Source of the DNA: Lysobacter sp.
GTDB lineage: Bacteria > Pseudomonadota > Gammaproteobacteria > Xanthomonadales > Xanthomonadaceae
Direction of reading: 5' to 3'
DNA: 64,000 nt
Assembly: GCA_008015835.1 (NCBI GenBank)
Contig: SSGH01000010.1
Coordinates: forward strand, 248,001 to 312,000
Part shown: in pieces, positions 12,066 to 21,800 of the stretch
Position numbering within the stretch: position 1 is the stretch's first letter
Layout: every line of letters starts with the position of its first letter
Position numbers and translations under genes: made by a program
Notes under the pieces: generated by a model
Database searches by the model: none
Seen by the model: only the letters and a program-made list of their open reading frames with translations
What the model was told of the DNA's origin: nothing

Positions 12066-14324
12066 ATGCGAACCATCCGCGCCGTTCTCGCGCTCGCGGC
12101 CTGCGCGGTTTGCGCGCCGGCGCTCGCGGTCGACATCGACGGCCGGGTCGATCCGCAGGAATGGGCGGAAGCCCATCGCGTCGACGATTTCCGGTTCACG
12201 CAACCGCTGACCCGCGAGCCGGCGAAATACAAAACCGAAGCCTGGTACATGGCCACCGAAGCGGGCTTCGCGGTGGCGTTCCGCAACGCGCAGCCGGCCA
12301 GCGTGCCGCGCACGCGCCAACGCTTCCACCGCGACAACAACGGCAACGTCGACCGGGTCAACGTCTATATCGATTTCGACGGCGACGGCCGCAGCGGCTA
12401 CAACTTCATGCTGGCGTTGTCCGACGGCATCGGCGACGGCACTATCGCCAACGAAAACCAATTCAACGCCGATTGGGACGGCGCATGGCAGCACGCCGTT
12501 TCCGAGGACGAACACGGTTGGTCGGCGGAAATCCTGATCCCTTGGCACATCGCGCCGATGCGCGACGGCACCGATGGCGTACGCACCATCGGGCTATCGC
12601 TCGATCGCGTCATCGGCGACACCGGCGACCGCGTGTCGTGGCCCGCCGTGAGTTTTCAGGAGCAGCCTTATCTCAGCGCGCTGAGCAAGGTGCGGATTCC
12701 GCACTACGATCAAGCCTTGTTGACCGCCACGCCCTACGTCGTCGGTTTGTACGACAACGTCGGCGGACGCAGCGATTTCGACGCGGGCGTGGACGTGTTC
12801 TGGAAACCGAACGGGCGCTTCCAGCTCAGCGCCACGCTGAACCCCGATTTCGGTCAAGTCGAAAGCGACGGCATCGTGGTGAATTTCGGCGCGATCGAAA
12901 CCTTCTTCGGCGATAAGCGGCCGTTTTTCACCGAGAACCAAGGCTATTTCGAAGTCCCGTTCGGGTCGTTGGGCAATGCGCAGCAGTTGCTCTACACCCG
13001 CCGCGTCGGCGGGCCGACCGACGACGGCGCGGGTTCCGGCGATGTCGCGGCCGCGGTGAAACTGAACGGCAGTTTGGGCGGCTGGGGGTATGGTGTGTTC
13101 GCGGCGACCGAGAACGACGCGGTCGGGCGCGACTTCTATGCGCTGCGCACCACGCGCGACATCGACAGCGACGCCTTCGGCAGCATGGGCTTCGGCGCGA
13201 TGGCGACGCGCGTGTCGCGCCCGTATCTCGACCGTGAGGCCACCGTGCTGTCGCTGGATCATCGCTGGTCGCCGACAGGCGATTGGAATATCCGCACGAT
13301 TCTGGTCGCTTCGGACATCGACCAAGCCGGCGAACGCGTGCGCGATACCGGCGCGCAGATGCGCATCGATCACAAGATCGACAGCGCATGGCGGCAGCAG
13401 TTGTACCTGCTGCATACCGGCGGCGACTTGCAACTGAACGATTTCGGGTTTCTCGACCGCAACAACTACAATTACGGACGCTACGAGCTGCTGCATCGGA
13501 ACACCGCGCTGCCCGCGGAGTCGCCGTACGCCACGCACGAGTGGCGCTACGCGGTGTCGCGTCGGACCAACGACGACGGGCTATTGATCGCCAACGCCTT
13601 CGCGATCAGTCGCTACAGCGAGCGCCGCGACGGCGGCAATCAGTTCATCGAGGTCGCGGCGTTATCGGCGGGGCACGACGATCTGATCACGCGCGGCAAC
13701 GGCGCGTTGGATCATCCGGGCAAGTTTTATGTCACCGCGGAGCGATTCTTTCCGAAGAAGAAGCACTGGTCGTTCTTCGGGAGCCTCGAATACGACGCGG
13801 AGGGCCTGGGCGGCGTCGATCGCGGCGCATGGACGACCTATCTCGAACCGAATTACGCGATCAACGACGATTTGAGCCTATCGCTCGGCTTGGAGTTGAA
13901 GCGCGATCCGGAGTGGCTGCTGTGGCGTGGCGGCAATCTGCTCGGCACGTTCCGCTCCAAACAGGTGTTTCTCAACGCCGGCTTGGCGTGGCTGATCGGC
14001 GACAAGCAGGAACTGCGCGTCCGCTTGGAGGCGCTCGGTCTCGATGCCGAGGCCAAACGCGCGTGGCGCGTCGCGCCGGGCGGCCGCCCGGTGCGCAGCG
14101 ACGAAGCGCTCGACGATTTCGCGTTGCGCAATCTCGGCTTCCAAGTGCGCTATCGCTACGAGTTCGCGCCGCTGTCGTATCTCTACGTGGCCTACGTGCG
14201 CGGCGGCGGAGCGTTCGCGGACGGCAGCGGGCCGTATTCGGTGCGCGAGGAATTCCGCACTGCGTTCGATTTGCGCGACAGCGAGCAGTTGCTGGTCAAG
14301 CTGTCGTACCGCTTCGAACTGTGA
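12066..14324 (+). CDS. Outer-membrane DUF5916-type protein with CBM9-like N-terminal domain
   Basis: A 752-residue exported protein: the signal peptide ends about ALA-VDIDGRVD (residue 20-21). Residues 22-210 resemble the carbohydrate-binding-family-9-like domain (DGRVDPQEWAEAHRV, YIDFDGDGRSGYNFML, EILIPW). The remainder matches the DUF5916 beta-barrel-like region (LNPDFGQVESDGIVVNFGAIETF..DKRPFFTENQGYF) and ends in an aromatic beta strand LLVKLSYRFEL, a typical outer-membrane C terminus. ATG 12066 is preceded by GGAGG about 10 bases upstream. Function unknown; family members are often near peptidases or transport genes in this lineage. Confidence 0.85.
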   Translation: MRTIRAVLALAACAVCAPALAVDIDGRVDPQEWAEAHRVDDFRFTQPLTREPAKYKTEAWYMATEAGFAVAFRNAQPASVPRTRQRFHRDNNGNVDRVNVYIDFDGDGRSGYNFMLALSDGIGDGTIANENQFNADWDGAWQHAVSEDEHGWSAEILIPWHIAPMRDGTDGVRTIGLSLDRVIGDTGDRVSWPAVSFQEQPYLSALSKVRIPHYDQALLTATPYVVGLYDNVGGRSDFDAGVDVFWKPNGRFQLSATLNPDFGQVESDGIVVNFGAIETFFGDKRPFFTENQGYFEVPFGSLGNAQQLLYTRRVGGPTDDGAGSGDVAAAVKLNGSLGGWGYGVFAATENDAVGRDFYALRTTRDIDSDAFGSMGFGAMATRVSRPYLDREATVLSLDHRWSPTGDWNIRTILVASDIDQAGERVRDTGAQMRIDHKIDSAWRQQLYLLHTGGDLQLNDFGFLDRNNYNYGRYELLHRNTALPAESPYATHEWRYAVSRRTNDDGLLIANAFAISRYSERRDGGNQFIEVAALSAGHDDLITRGNGALDHPGKFYVTAERFFPKKKHWSFFGSLEYDAEGLGGVDRGAWTTYLEPNYAINDDLSLSLGLELKRDPEWLLWRGGNLLGTFRSKQVFLNAGLAWLIGDKQELRVRLEALGLDAEAKRAWRVAPGGRPVRSDEALDDFALRNLGFQVRYRYEFAPLSYLYVAYVRGGGAFADGSGPYSVREEFRTAFDLRDSEQLLVKLSYRFEL

Positions 14325-14363
14325 CGGCGCCGCGATGCGCGCCGCGGCGATACGGCCCGACGG

Positions 14364-14939
14364 TCAACGATCGAGTTTGATCACGATCTTGCCGTTCTCG
14401 ATCAAGGTGCCGGCGACGCGGCGCGAGCCCAAGGCTTTCAAATCCTCCGGGCTCAGTCGATACACCGGGTCCGCGCGCGCGTAATCGCGCAACCAGCCGT
14501 TGATCAGCTCGCGCCCGGTGTCGTTCATGCGCCCGCCGAGCAGCGGCAGATCGGCCGATTCCAGCGTCGGTTCTTCCAGATAGATCGCCTGCCGCGCGGC
14601 GTCGTAGCGCAGGCCGCTGGCGACCGCGAAATGTCCGACCGGCTTCTCGCCGCGCATGCCCAGGCCTTCGATGCCGACGTCGAAATCCAGATGCAGTGCG
14701 TTGTCGCCCTCCGGGATCGCGACCCGGGGTTCGAGGATGCGCAGGCTCGCCAATCCGCCGAGCTGCGCGTAATCGCGCGGATATTGCCGATCCAAATAGG
14801 CCTGAAGATCCTCGGTGTCGAAGGCGATGCGATTGGCGACGAGCGCGCCGACTTTATCGACCGTGGCGCAGCCGGCGAGGGCCAGCGCCGCGAACGCGCA
14901 CAGCGCGAGGGAAGGGAGGAGCGAGCGGAGACGGCGCAT
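14364..14939 (-). CDS. DUF1439 lipoprotein
   Basis: A 191-residue protein with signal peptide and lipobox LAGC at about residues 21-24, hence an anchored lipoprotein. The mature part follows the DUF1439 pattern of small gammaproteobacterial lipoproteins (FDTEDLQAYLDRQYP, then VSLELDFD-like beta strands, then VYRLSPEDLKALGSRRV at the end). Function is unknown; related proteins have a lipid-binding-like fold. It converges on the preceding plus-strand gene, with 39 bases between the stops. Confidence 0.8.
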   Translation of the reverse strand: MRRLRSLLPSLALCAFAALALAGCATVDKVGALVANRIAFDTEDLQAYLDRQYPRDYAQLGGLASLRILEPRVAIPEGDNALHLDFDVGIEGLGMRGEKPVGHFAVASGLRYDAARQAIYLEEPTLESADLPLLGGRMNDTGRELINGWLRDYARADPVYRLSPEDLKALGSRRVAGTLIENGKIVIKLDR

Positions 14940-15044
14940 AGACGGTCGCGGGCGAGGAGTGTGCGCGCAGCATAACGCCGGGCGCAATGAACGCGGGCCG
15001 ACTTCGGAGGAATTTCGTTGCGGCCTCGCGCGCGAGCGCCGCGT

Positions 15045-15377
15045 TCACGCGTCGGCGTCGTTGTCGCGTGCGGTCACGCGCAGCAACGCGGGATCCGCGG
15101 CGACGTCGGCCTTACGGCGAGCGGTGTAATGCCACCAGGGATGCGGCGGTTCGCCTTCCATGAAACGCACCGCGGCGATGAAGACATCGGCGACGCAGGG
15201 ATCGTGGCGCACGCCGGTGATGCGGCACAGTTCGCGATACAGCGCGTACGGGTCGCGACCGCGCAATTCGCCGGGCGAGACGATGCCGAGCGCGCGAAAG
15301 TCGGCCGCGGTGGCCGGCCCGACGTTCGGCAAATCGGTCAATGCGCGCGCCTGCGCGGCTTCGGCGGCTTTGGGCAT
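15045..15377 (-). CDS. Helix-hairpin-helix protein of the Cdd1 (pathogenicity locus) type
   Basis: The 110-residue product contains one helix-hairpin-helix at about 15-35 (LTDLPNVGPATAADFRALGI) followed by the YALYRELCRITGVRHDPCVADVF and PHPWWHYTARRK blocks characteristic of the small Cdd1/mitomycin-resistance-like family. The HhH suggests nucleic-acid binding; the role is unknown. The start was set at ATG 15377 because GGAGA lies 8 bases upstream; an ATG at 15392 would add five residues. Confidence 0.8.
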   Translation of the reverse strand: MPKAAEAAQARALTDLPNVGPATAADFRALGIVSPGELRGRDPYALYRELCRITGVRHDPCVADVFIAAVRFMEGEPPHPWWHYTARRKADVAADPALLRVTARDNDADA

Positions 15378-15424
15378 GGCGAGAGTCTCCATCGGCGATC
15401 GAAACGCGCGGCTCCGAAACGCGA

Positions 15425-15455
15425 AAGGCCGGATTCCCAGGGGAAATCCGGCCTT
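15425..15455 (-). terminator. Likely terminator of the HU-like gene
   Basis: A perfect 11-bp stem (15425-15435 with 15445-15455, GC-rich centre) sits about 50 bases past the HU-gene stop in its direction of transcription. It is followed on the minus strand by a weak T-rich stretch (CTTTCGCGTTTCGG). The stem is symmetrical, so it could also act on the other strand. Confidence 0.6.
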
Positions 15456-15507
15456 CGGTCGTACGCGCCGCGAACGGCGAGGACGAAGGGCGAAAACGCG
15501 CTTCGGC

Positions 15508-15879
15508 TTAGGCCGTCGCGGCGTCCTTCAGCTTCTTCATCGGGCGCACTTTCACCTTCACCGTGGCCGGCTTGGCGGCGAACGTGGTTTCCTGACCCGT
15601 GAACGGGTTGATGCCCTTACGCTTCGGCTTGGCCGGCACATTGACGGCGGTGATCTTCAGCACGCCCGGCAGCACGAACATGCCCGCGCCCTTCTTGCCG
15701 ATCGACCCGTGGATCGCGCCTTCGAGCGCGGCCATCACGGCGCGCACGTCCTTCGCGGCCACGTCGGTGGCGCCGGCGATGTGAGCGACCAGAGCGGACT
15801 TGCTCATCGCTTCTTTGATCGGTTTCGGAGCGGCCGTCTTAGCGGCGGCCTTCTTGGCGGTTTTCTTTTTCGTTGCCAT
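15508..15879 (-). CDS. HU-family DNA-binding protein with Lys/Ala-rich N-terminal tail
   Basis: The 123-residue protein has an HU/IHF domain (about residues 22-115) with the DNA-binding arm region KGINPFTGQETTFAAKPATVKVKVRP. It is preceded by a histone-like basic tail of about 20 residues (MATKKKTAKKAAAKTAAPKP). Tailed HU proteins of this type are known in Xanthomonadaceae-like genomes as nucleoid proteins. ATG 15879 has GAGGA about 13 bases upstream. A promoter and a terminator are both visible, so it is probably monocistronic. Confidence 0.9.
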   Translation of the reverse strand: MATKKKTAKKAAAKTAAPKPIKEAMSKSALVAHIAGATDVAAKDVRAVMAALEGAIHGSIGKKGAGMFVLPGVLKITAVNVPAKPKRKGINPFTGQETTFAAKPATVKVKVRPMKKLKDAATA

Positions 15880-15961
15880 GAGAGTTGGATGTCCTCGTCG
15901 GATGGTTGATCTATGTTTGGGCCGGTTGAGGCCGGTAACGCGGTACTTGGCCGGCATGCGA

Positions 15962-15990
15962 ACTGTAGGCCAAGGGCGCGTGTTCGCCAA
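15962..15990 (-). promoter_or_regulatory. Promoter of the HU-like gene
   Basis: On the minus strand TTGGCG (15990-15985) and TACAGT (15967-15962) are separated by 17 bases, placing transcription start about 75 bases before the ATG. The region further upstream (to 16152) is low-complexity, with T-runs (TTTTTTCGCG twice) and GCGCG runs. Confidence 0.5.
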
Positions 15991-16152
15991 GCCCTTTTTA
16001 CGGTTTTGAGCGGGTTTTTTCGCGTTTTTTCGCGCGCGCGAGCGGATCGGGCCGAATTTCGCGCGACTTTCGCGTTGTTCGCGCCGGAAGAGCGCGCGAT
16101 GCGCGCCCGAAATCCGGCCGAATTAGCCGCGCGTTCGCCGCGCGTTCGCGCG

Positions 16153-17289
16153 TTATTGCCCGTTCGCCAAGACCTCCGCGGCGGCGCCGACGATCAGCGG
16201 ATCGGCCGGTCGCGCGATGCGCGCGTCCTTGCCGGGGTAAGGCAAACCGGCCAGCACGTGGCGCATCGCGTTGAGGCGCGCGCGCTTTTTGTCGTCGGAT
16301 TTGATCACCGTCCACGGCGCGTCCGCGGTATCGGTATGGAAGAACATCGCGGTCTTCGCCTCGGTGTAGTCGGGCCATTTGTCCAACGACTGCAGATCGA
16401 TCGGCGACAGTTTCCAGTGCTTGAGCGGGTCGTTGCGGCGCGATTTGAAGCGGCGTAGCTGCTCTTCGCGGCTGACCGAGAACCAAAATTTGTAGAGGCG
16501 AATGCCGCTGCGCACGAGCATGCGCTCGAATTCGGGGGCTTCGCGCAGGAATTCGAGGTATTCGGCGGGCGAGCAGAAGCCCATCACGCGCTCGACGCCC
16601 GCGCGGTTGTACCAACTGCGGTCGAAAAACACGATTTCGCCGGTGGTCGGCAAATGTTCGATATAGCGCTGGAAATACCACTGCCCGCGTTCTTGATCGT
16701 TGGGCTTCTCCAGCGCCACCACGCGCGCGCCGCGCGGGTTGAGATGCTCGGTGAAGCGTTTGATCGCGCCGCCCTTGCCCGCGGCGTCGCGGCCTTCGAA
16801 CAGCACGATGATGCGCTGCCCGGTTTCCTTGACCCAGCTCTGCATCTTCAGCAATTCGATCTGCAGCATTTTCTTTTCCGCTTCGTACTCCTTACGGCGC
16901 AACCGCGTGCGATAGGGGTAATCCGCGGGCAGCGGCGCGCTGCTGCTGTCTTCGTCGCTGAGCGGCACCGCCGCCATGCGCCGCGCGGCGTCGACGGACA
17001 GCCCCGGTTCGAGCACGGGTTCTTGCGCGTGTTCCTGCGCGAGTCCCTGCGCGGGTTGCGCGTCGATCGAAGCGACCGTCGGAGATTCGGGCGCTTCGGC
17101 GGGCTCGAGCGCGGGCGGCGGCGTCGCGGACGCGGCGGGCGCGGCGTCCGCGGCGTCCAAAGAACTGACTTCGCCATCGACGGCGTTTTTGCCGCGGCCT
17201 GCGCCGCCGCTTTTGCGGGCGCGAGTGGCCGGGGGTTGCGGTCGGCGGCGGGTGGCGGCGGCGCCGCGGCGGGACGAAGACGTGGCCAT
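16153..17289 (-). CDS. ppk2: Polyphosphate kinase 2 (PPK2 family)
   Basis: PPK2 enzymes transfer phosphate between polyphosphate and nucleoside di- or monophosphates. The 378-residue product has Walker A EGRDAAGKGG at about 165-174 and the Walker B/lid region FFDRSWYNRAGVERVMGF at about 221-238, followed by the RLYKFWFSVSREEQLRRF block. The catalytic part (about 115-378) is of normal class I size. The first 110 residues are low-complexity Ala/Pro/Glu-rich with a basic start, unusual for the family. ATG 17289 is preceded by AGGAG at the right distance. The frame stays open upstream to 17676 through a 15-bp repeat, which I treat as noncoding. Confidence 0.93.
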   Translation of the reverse strand: MATSSSRRGAAATRRRPQPPATRARKSGGAGRGKNAVDGEVSSLDAADAAPAASATPPPALEPAEAPESPTVASIDAQPAQGLAQEHAQEPVLEPGLSVDAARRMAAVPLSDEDSSSAPLPADYPYRTRLRRKEYEAEKKMLQIELLKMQSWVKETGQRIIVLFEGRDAAGKGGAIKRFTEHLNPRGARVVALEKPNDQERGQWYFQRYIEHLPTTGEIVFFDRSWYNRAGVERVMGFCSPAEYLEFLREAPEFERMLVRSGIRLYKFWFSVSREEQLRRFKSRRNDPLKHWKLSPIDLQSLDKWPDYTEAKTAMFFHTDTADAPWTVIKSDDKKRARLNAMRHVLAGLPYPGKDARIARPADPLIVGAAAEVLANGQ

Positions 17290-17764
17290 GCGAAAACTCC
17301 TGACGCGATAGGACGGAACGATGACGAGGCGCGCGAAAGGCTGTCGAAGCGAAACGGCGTTCCGCAGCCGCATTTCGGCGCGCATCGGACCATCTTCCGC
17401 CGACGTCCGCGCTGCGGATTGAGCAGGATCAATTTTCGTAGGATCGGGTTTCCTAGGATCGGGTTTCGCAGGATCGAGCTTCCAGGATTGAACTTCGCAC
17501 GCTCGAGTGTCGAAAGCGCGCAGCCGACGGCGCCGCGCGTCGGCGGCGAGCAAGAAATATCGAAAACGACGAGGGCAGGCGACCCGGAACGGATGCGCCG
17601 ACCGAGCCCGCGCGTCGCGGCGGAGGCTTCGTGGTGGGCGAATCCGGCGATGCCGAATCACGGCGCGATCAAGCACTCGCGCGATCGAGACCTCGCTCCA
17701 TCGATGGTTCGCTTGATCGACGCCGCACTCGCTGCGAAACGGAGCGCGCGCCGATGGCGAACGC
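17290..17764. other. Intergenic region between accA and ppk2
   Basis: 475 bases with no convincing gene. It holds the five-unit 15-bp repeat (17425-17498) and the ppk2 Shine-Dalgarno sequence near 17298. Beyond the repeat, toward accA, I see no strong hairpin or promoter. Confidence 0.6.
17425..17498. repeat. 15-bp tandem repeat, five units
   Basis: Units start at 17425, 17440, 17455, 17470 (14 bp) and 17484, with consensus AGGATCGGGTTTCGC and divergence mainly at positions 7-9. Each carries GATC or GATT. It lies 136 bases upstream of the ppk2 start. On the minus strand the period keeps frame with ppk2 and would read as a KxDPx pentapeptide repeat. Confidence 0.75.
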
Positions 17765-18724
17765 TTAGGCCGCTTCGTAAGCCCCGTAACCGCGCAGGCG
17801 GCGATAGCGGCGTTCCAGCAATTCGTCGACCGGCGTCGACTGCAGGCCGTCCAATTCGTTGAGCAGCACGGCCTTCAACCGTTTCGCCATTTGCACCGGA
17901 TTGCGATGCGCACCGCCGATCGGTTCGCGCACGATCTTGTCGACCAGCCCGAGCTCGCGCAGCCGCTTAGCGGTCATGCCCAATTGTTCGGCGGCGTCCT
18001 TCGCCTTGTCGGCGGTTTTCCACAGGATCGACGCGCAGCCTTCGGGCGTGATCACCGAATACGTGCTGTATTCGAGCATCAGCGTGCGGTCGCCGACGCC
18101 GATGGCCAACGCGCCGCCGGAGCCGCCTTCGCCGATCACGGTGCAGATCACCGGCGTTTTCAGTTCCGCCATCTCCAGCAGATTGCGCGCGATGGCCTCG
18201 GATTGGCCGCGTTCTTCGGCGTCGATGCCCGGCCAGGCGCCGGCGGTGTCGATGAAGGTCAGCAGCGGCAGGCGAAAGCGTTCGGCCATCTTCATCAGGC
18301 GCAGCGCTTTGCGGTAGCCCTCGGGCTTCGGCATGCCGAAATTGCGGCGCACCTTGGCTTTCGTGTCGCGGCCTTTTTCGTGGCCGATCACCATGACGCT
18401 GCGGCCGCCGATGCGCGCCAAGCCGCCGACGATGGCGTTGTCGTTCGCGAACGCGCGGTCGCCGGCCAATTCTTGGAATTCGTCGCACATCACCCGCAGA
18501 TAATCCAGCGTGTACGGCCGCGCGGGATGCCGCGCCAACTGCGACACCTGCCAAGCGCTGAGGTCGCGGAAAATCTGCGCGGTGCGGACCCGCAGTTTGT
18601 CTTCGAGCGTGCGGATTTCGGCGTCGATATTCACCGCCGGACCGGCGCTGGCGTGACGGAGCTCCTGAATCTTCGCTTCCAGGTCTGCGATGGGTTGTTC
18701 GAAATCGAGGTAGTGGGGATTCAT
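17765..18724 (-). CDS. accA: Acetyl-CoA carboxylase carboxyltransferase subunit alpha
   Basis: AccA pairs with AccD to transfer carboxyl from biotin to acetyl-CoA, the first step of fatty acid synthesis. The product is 319 residues, the normal length, beginning [16 protein letters not shown] and containing [39 protein letters not shown] and [17 protein letters not shown], all hallmark blocks. It is downstream of dnaE on the same strand with a 129-base gap, the usual dnaE-accA pairing in gammaproteobacteria. Confidence 0.97.
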   Translation of the reverse strand: MNPHYLDFEQPIADLEAKIQELRHASAGPAVNIDAEIRTLEDKLRVRTAQIFRDLSAWQVSQLARHPARPYTLDYLRVMCDEFQELAGDRAFANDNAIVGGLARIGGRSVMVIGHEKGRDTKAKVRRNFGMPKPEGYRKALRLMKMAERFRLPLLTFIDTAGAWPGIDAEERGQSEAIARNLLEMAELKTPVICTVIGEGGSGGALAIGVGDRTLMLEYSTYSVITPEGCASILWKTADKAKDAAEQLGMTAKRLRELGLVDKIVREPIGGAHRNPVQMAKRLKAVLLNELDGLQSTPVDELLERRYRRLRGYGAYEAA

Positions 18725-18853
18725 GCGCGACGGACGATCGGCGGGAAAGGGGGCAGTCTAACCGAGGCGATGACGCGCCAGCATACTGTGGCGTATGGCG
18801 CGAATCGGCGGCGCCCGGCCTCAGAGCGCTCCGCCTCTTCGCCTCGCTGGGGC

Positions 18854-21800
18854 TTAGCTCCAGGGCTTGCTCATCGCCACCCGCACCGCGCGCACGCTGG
18901 GCAGGGCGCGTAAAGCGCTGGGCAGATCGGCTTCCACCCGAATCGATTGCCCGCCGTTGAGGTCCAGCGTGCCGGCGGCGCCCTGCGGCAGCAGCAAATC
19001 CAGCCGCAGCGGCGTGTGTCCCGGGCGATGTTGCGCGAGCAGCGTTTCCACCGAACGCATCGCGCCGGATTCGCGCAAATCCACGCGCAGCGACAGCCGC
19101 TGCGCCTGCTGTGCGCAGAGTTGGCGGTAGTCCCAGCAGCGGCGCGCGCGCAGCGAGAAGCCGCCGCTGAATTCGTCCTCGCGCAGGCCGCCTTCGACGA
19201 TCAGGATGCGGTCGCGGGTGAGCAGTTGTTGGTATTCGAAGAACGCTTCGGCGAAGAACGCGCATTCCAAACGGCCGCGACCGTCCTCGATCTGCACGAA
19301 GGCTTGGGAATCGCCGCGTTTGCGCATCGCCAGCACCATGCCCGCGACCACGACCGTCGCTTCGGCGCGCCAGGAACGACCGCTGCCGTCGCCGTCTTTG
19401 CCGCGCGACGGCGGCGCGGCGCTTTCCCACAGCGCATCGAGTTTGCCGAGGTCGTTGCCGACCAACGCCGACAATTCGTCGCGATACGGGTCCAGCGGAT
19501 GGCCGCTGAGGTAATGCCCGAGCGTTTCGCGTTCGCCGGACAGCTTCTGCACCAGCGGCCAATCGGCAGTTTCGGGCAGCTCCAGCGTCAGCGCCGGCAT
19601 CGATTCGGCCGGCCCGCCGAACAGCGAGACCTGGCCCGCGTCGCGCTCGCGCGCCAATTGATCGGTGGCTTTCAGCACTTCGGGCAGTTGCAGCAGCAGC
19701 GACGGCCGATTCTTGCCCAGCGCGTCCAACGCGCCGGCGCTGATCAGCGCTTCCAGCGTGCGCCGGTTGAGTTTCGCCGAATCGACCCGCTTGCAGAAAT
19801 CCAACAGATCGGCATACGCGCCGTCGCGCTCGCGCGCGTCCGCGATCGCTTCGCAGGCGCCGCGGCCGACGCCTTTCACCGCGCCCAGGCCGTAACGGAT
19901 CGTTTTATCGTCCAAGGCCTCGAACATGTAGTTCGAACCGTTGACGTCCGGCGGCAGCACGGTGAGGCCGAGCGCGCGCGCTTCGTCGAGGAAACCGACG
20001 ACTTTGTCGGTGTTGTCCATGTCCGACGACAGCACCGCGGCCATGAATTCGGCCGGATAGTGCACTTTCAGCCACGCGGTTTGGTACGCGACCAGCGCAT
20101 AGGCCGCAGAGTGCGATTTGTTGAAGCCGTATTCGGCGAACTTCTCCATCAAGTCGAAGATCTGCGTCGCGATGCGCGGATCGACGCCGCGTTCGGCCGC
20201 GCCGGCTTCGAATTTGGCGCGTTCCTTCGCCATTTCCTCGGGCTTTTTCTTGCCCATCGCGCGGCGCAGCAGGTCGGCGCCGCCCAGCGAATAGCCGGCC
20301 AGCACCTGCGCGATCTGCATCACTTGTTCCTGATACACGATCACGCCGTAGGTCGGCTTCAGCACCGGTTCGAGCGCCGGGTGCGGATAGGTCACTTCGG
20401 CGCGGCCGTGCTTACGATCCACCCATTCGCGATCCATCCCCGAGCCCAACGGGCCGGGGCGGAACAACGCGGCGAGCGCGATGATGTCTTCGAAGGTATC
20501 GGGCTTGGCGCGTTTGAGCAGTTCGCGCATGCCGCGCGATTCGAACTGGAACACCGCGACCGTGTCGCCGCGCGCGAACAACTGGTAGCTGGGCCTGTCG
20601 TCCAGCGGCAGCGCGCCGATGTCCAGCGGGGTTTGGCCTTCGCGCTTGCGCCGCGCGTTGATCGCTTTCACCGCCCAATCGATGATGGTGAGCGTGCGCA
20701 GGCCGAGGAAGTCGAACTTCACCAGGCCGATGGCTTCGACGTCGTCCTTATCGAACTGCGTGACCGGATGTCGGCCGCGGCCCTCGCCGTCGTGTTCGGC
20801 GAACAGCGGGCAGAATTCCGACAGCGGCGCGGGCGCGATCACCACGCCGCCGGCGTGTTTGCCGGCGTTGCGGGTGAGGTCTTCGAGCTGCAGCGCGAGA
20901 TCGATCAGATCGCGCACGTCGTCTTCGCTGGCGTAGCGCTCTTTCAACTCCGCGACGGCGCGTTCGGGATCCTTGCGCGCGCGGTCGCTGATGCCGAGCG
21001 CGTCCTCCAACGACAGCGGGTCGGCCGGTTGCAGCGGAATGAGCTTGGAAATGCCGTCGACGAAGCCGTACGGATACCCGAGTACGCGGCCCGCATCGCG
21101 CACCACCGCCTTCGCGGCCATGGTGCCGTAGGTGATGATCTGGCTGACGCGGTCGCGCCCGTATTTCGCGGCGACGTAATCGATCACTTCGTCGCGGCGA
21201 TCCATGCAGAAGTCGATGTCGAAGTCGGGCATCGACACGCGTTCGGGGTTGAGGAACCGCTCGAACAGCAGGTCGTACGGCAGCGGGTCGAGATCGGTGA
21301 TGCCCAGCGCCCACGCCACCAGCGAACCCGCGCCCGAACCGCGGCCCGGGCCGACCGGGATGCCGTGCTGTTTGCCCCAGTTGATGAAGTCCGCGACGAT
21401 CAGAAAGTAACCGGGAAATCCCATCTTCACGATCACGTCGAGCTCGGTTTCGAGCCGCGCGTCGTAGCTCGCGCGGTCGTGGCCGGGCGCGAGCGGATAT
21501 TTTTGCAGCCGCTGCTCCAGGCCGTCGCGCGCTTCTTTGCGGATCCAACTGTCGAGCGTGTGATCCTCGGGCACCGGAAACGCCGGCAGATAGTAGGTGC
21601 CGAGCGACAGTTCGAGATTGCAGCGTTTCGCCAGATCGATCGCGTTGTCGATCGCGTCCGGCGCGTCGTGCGCGAACAGCGCGGCCATTTCCTCCGACGA
21701 TTTCAGATATTGCTGCGCGCTGTAATCGCGCGGGCGTTTCGGGTCGTCGAGCACGCGGCCCGAGGCGATGCACACGCGGGCCTCGTGCGCGTCGAAGCCG

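Noticed and set aside
17290-17676. Extended N terminus of PPK2
   Set aside because: The extension is Arg-rich and runs through a tandem repeat, while a good Shine-Dalgarno sequence precedes the ATG at 17289. Kept only as a finding.
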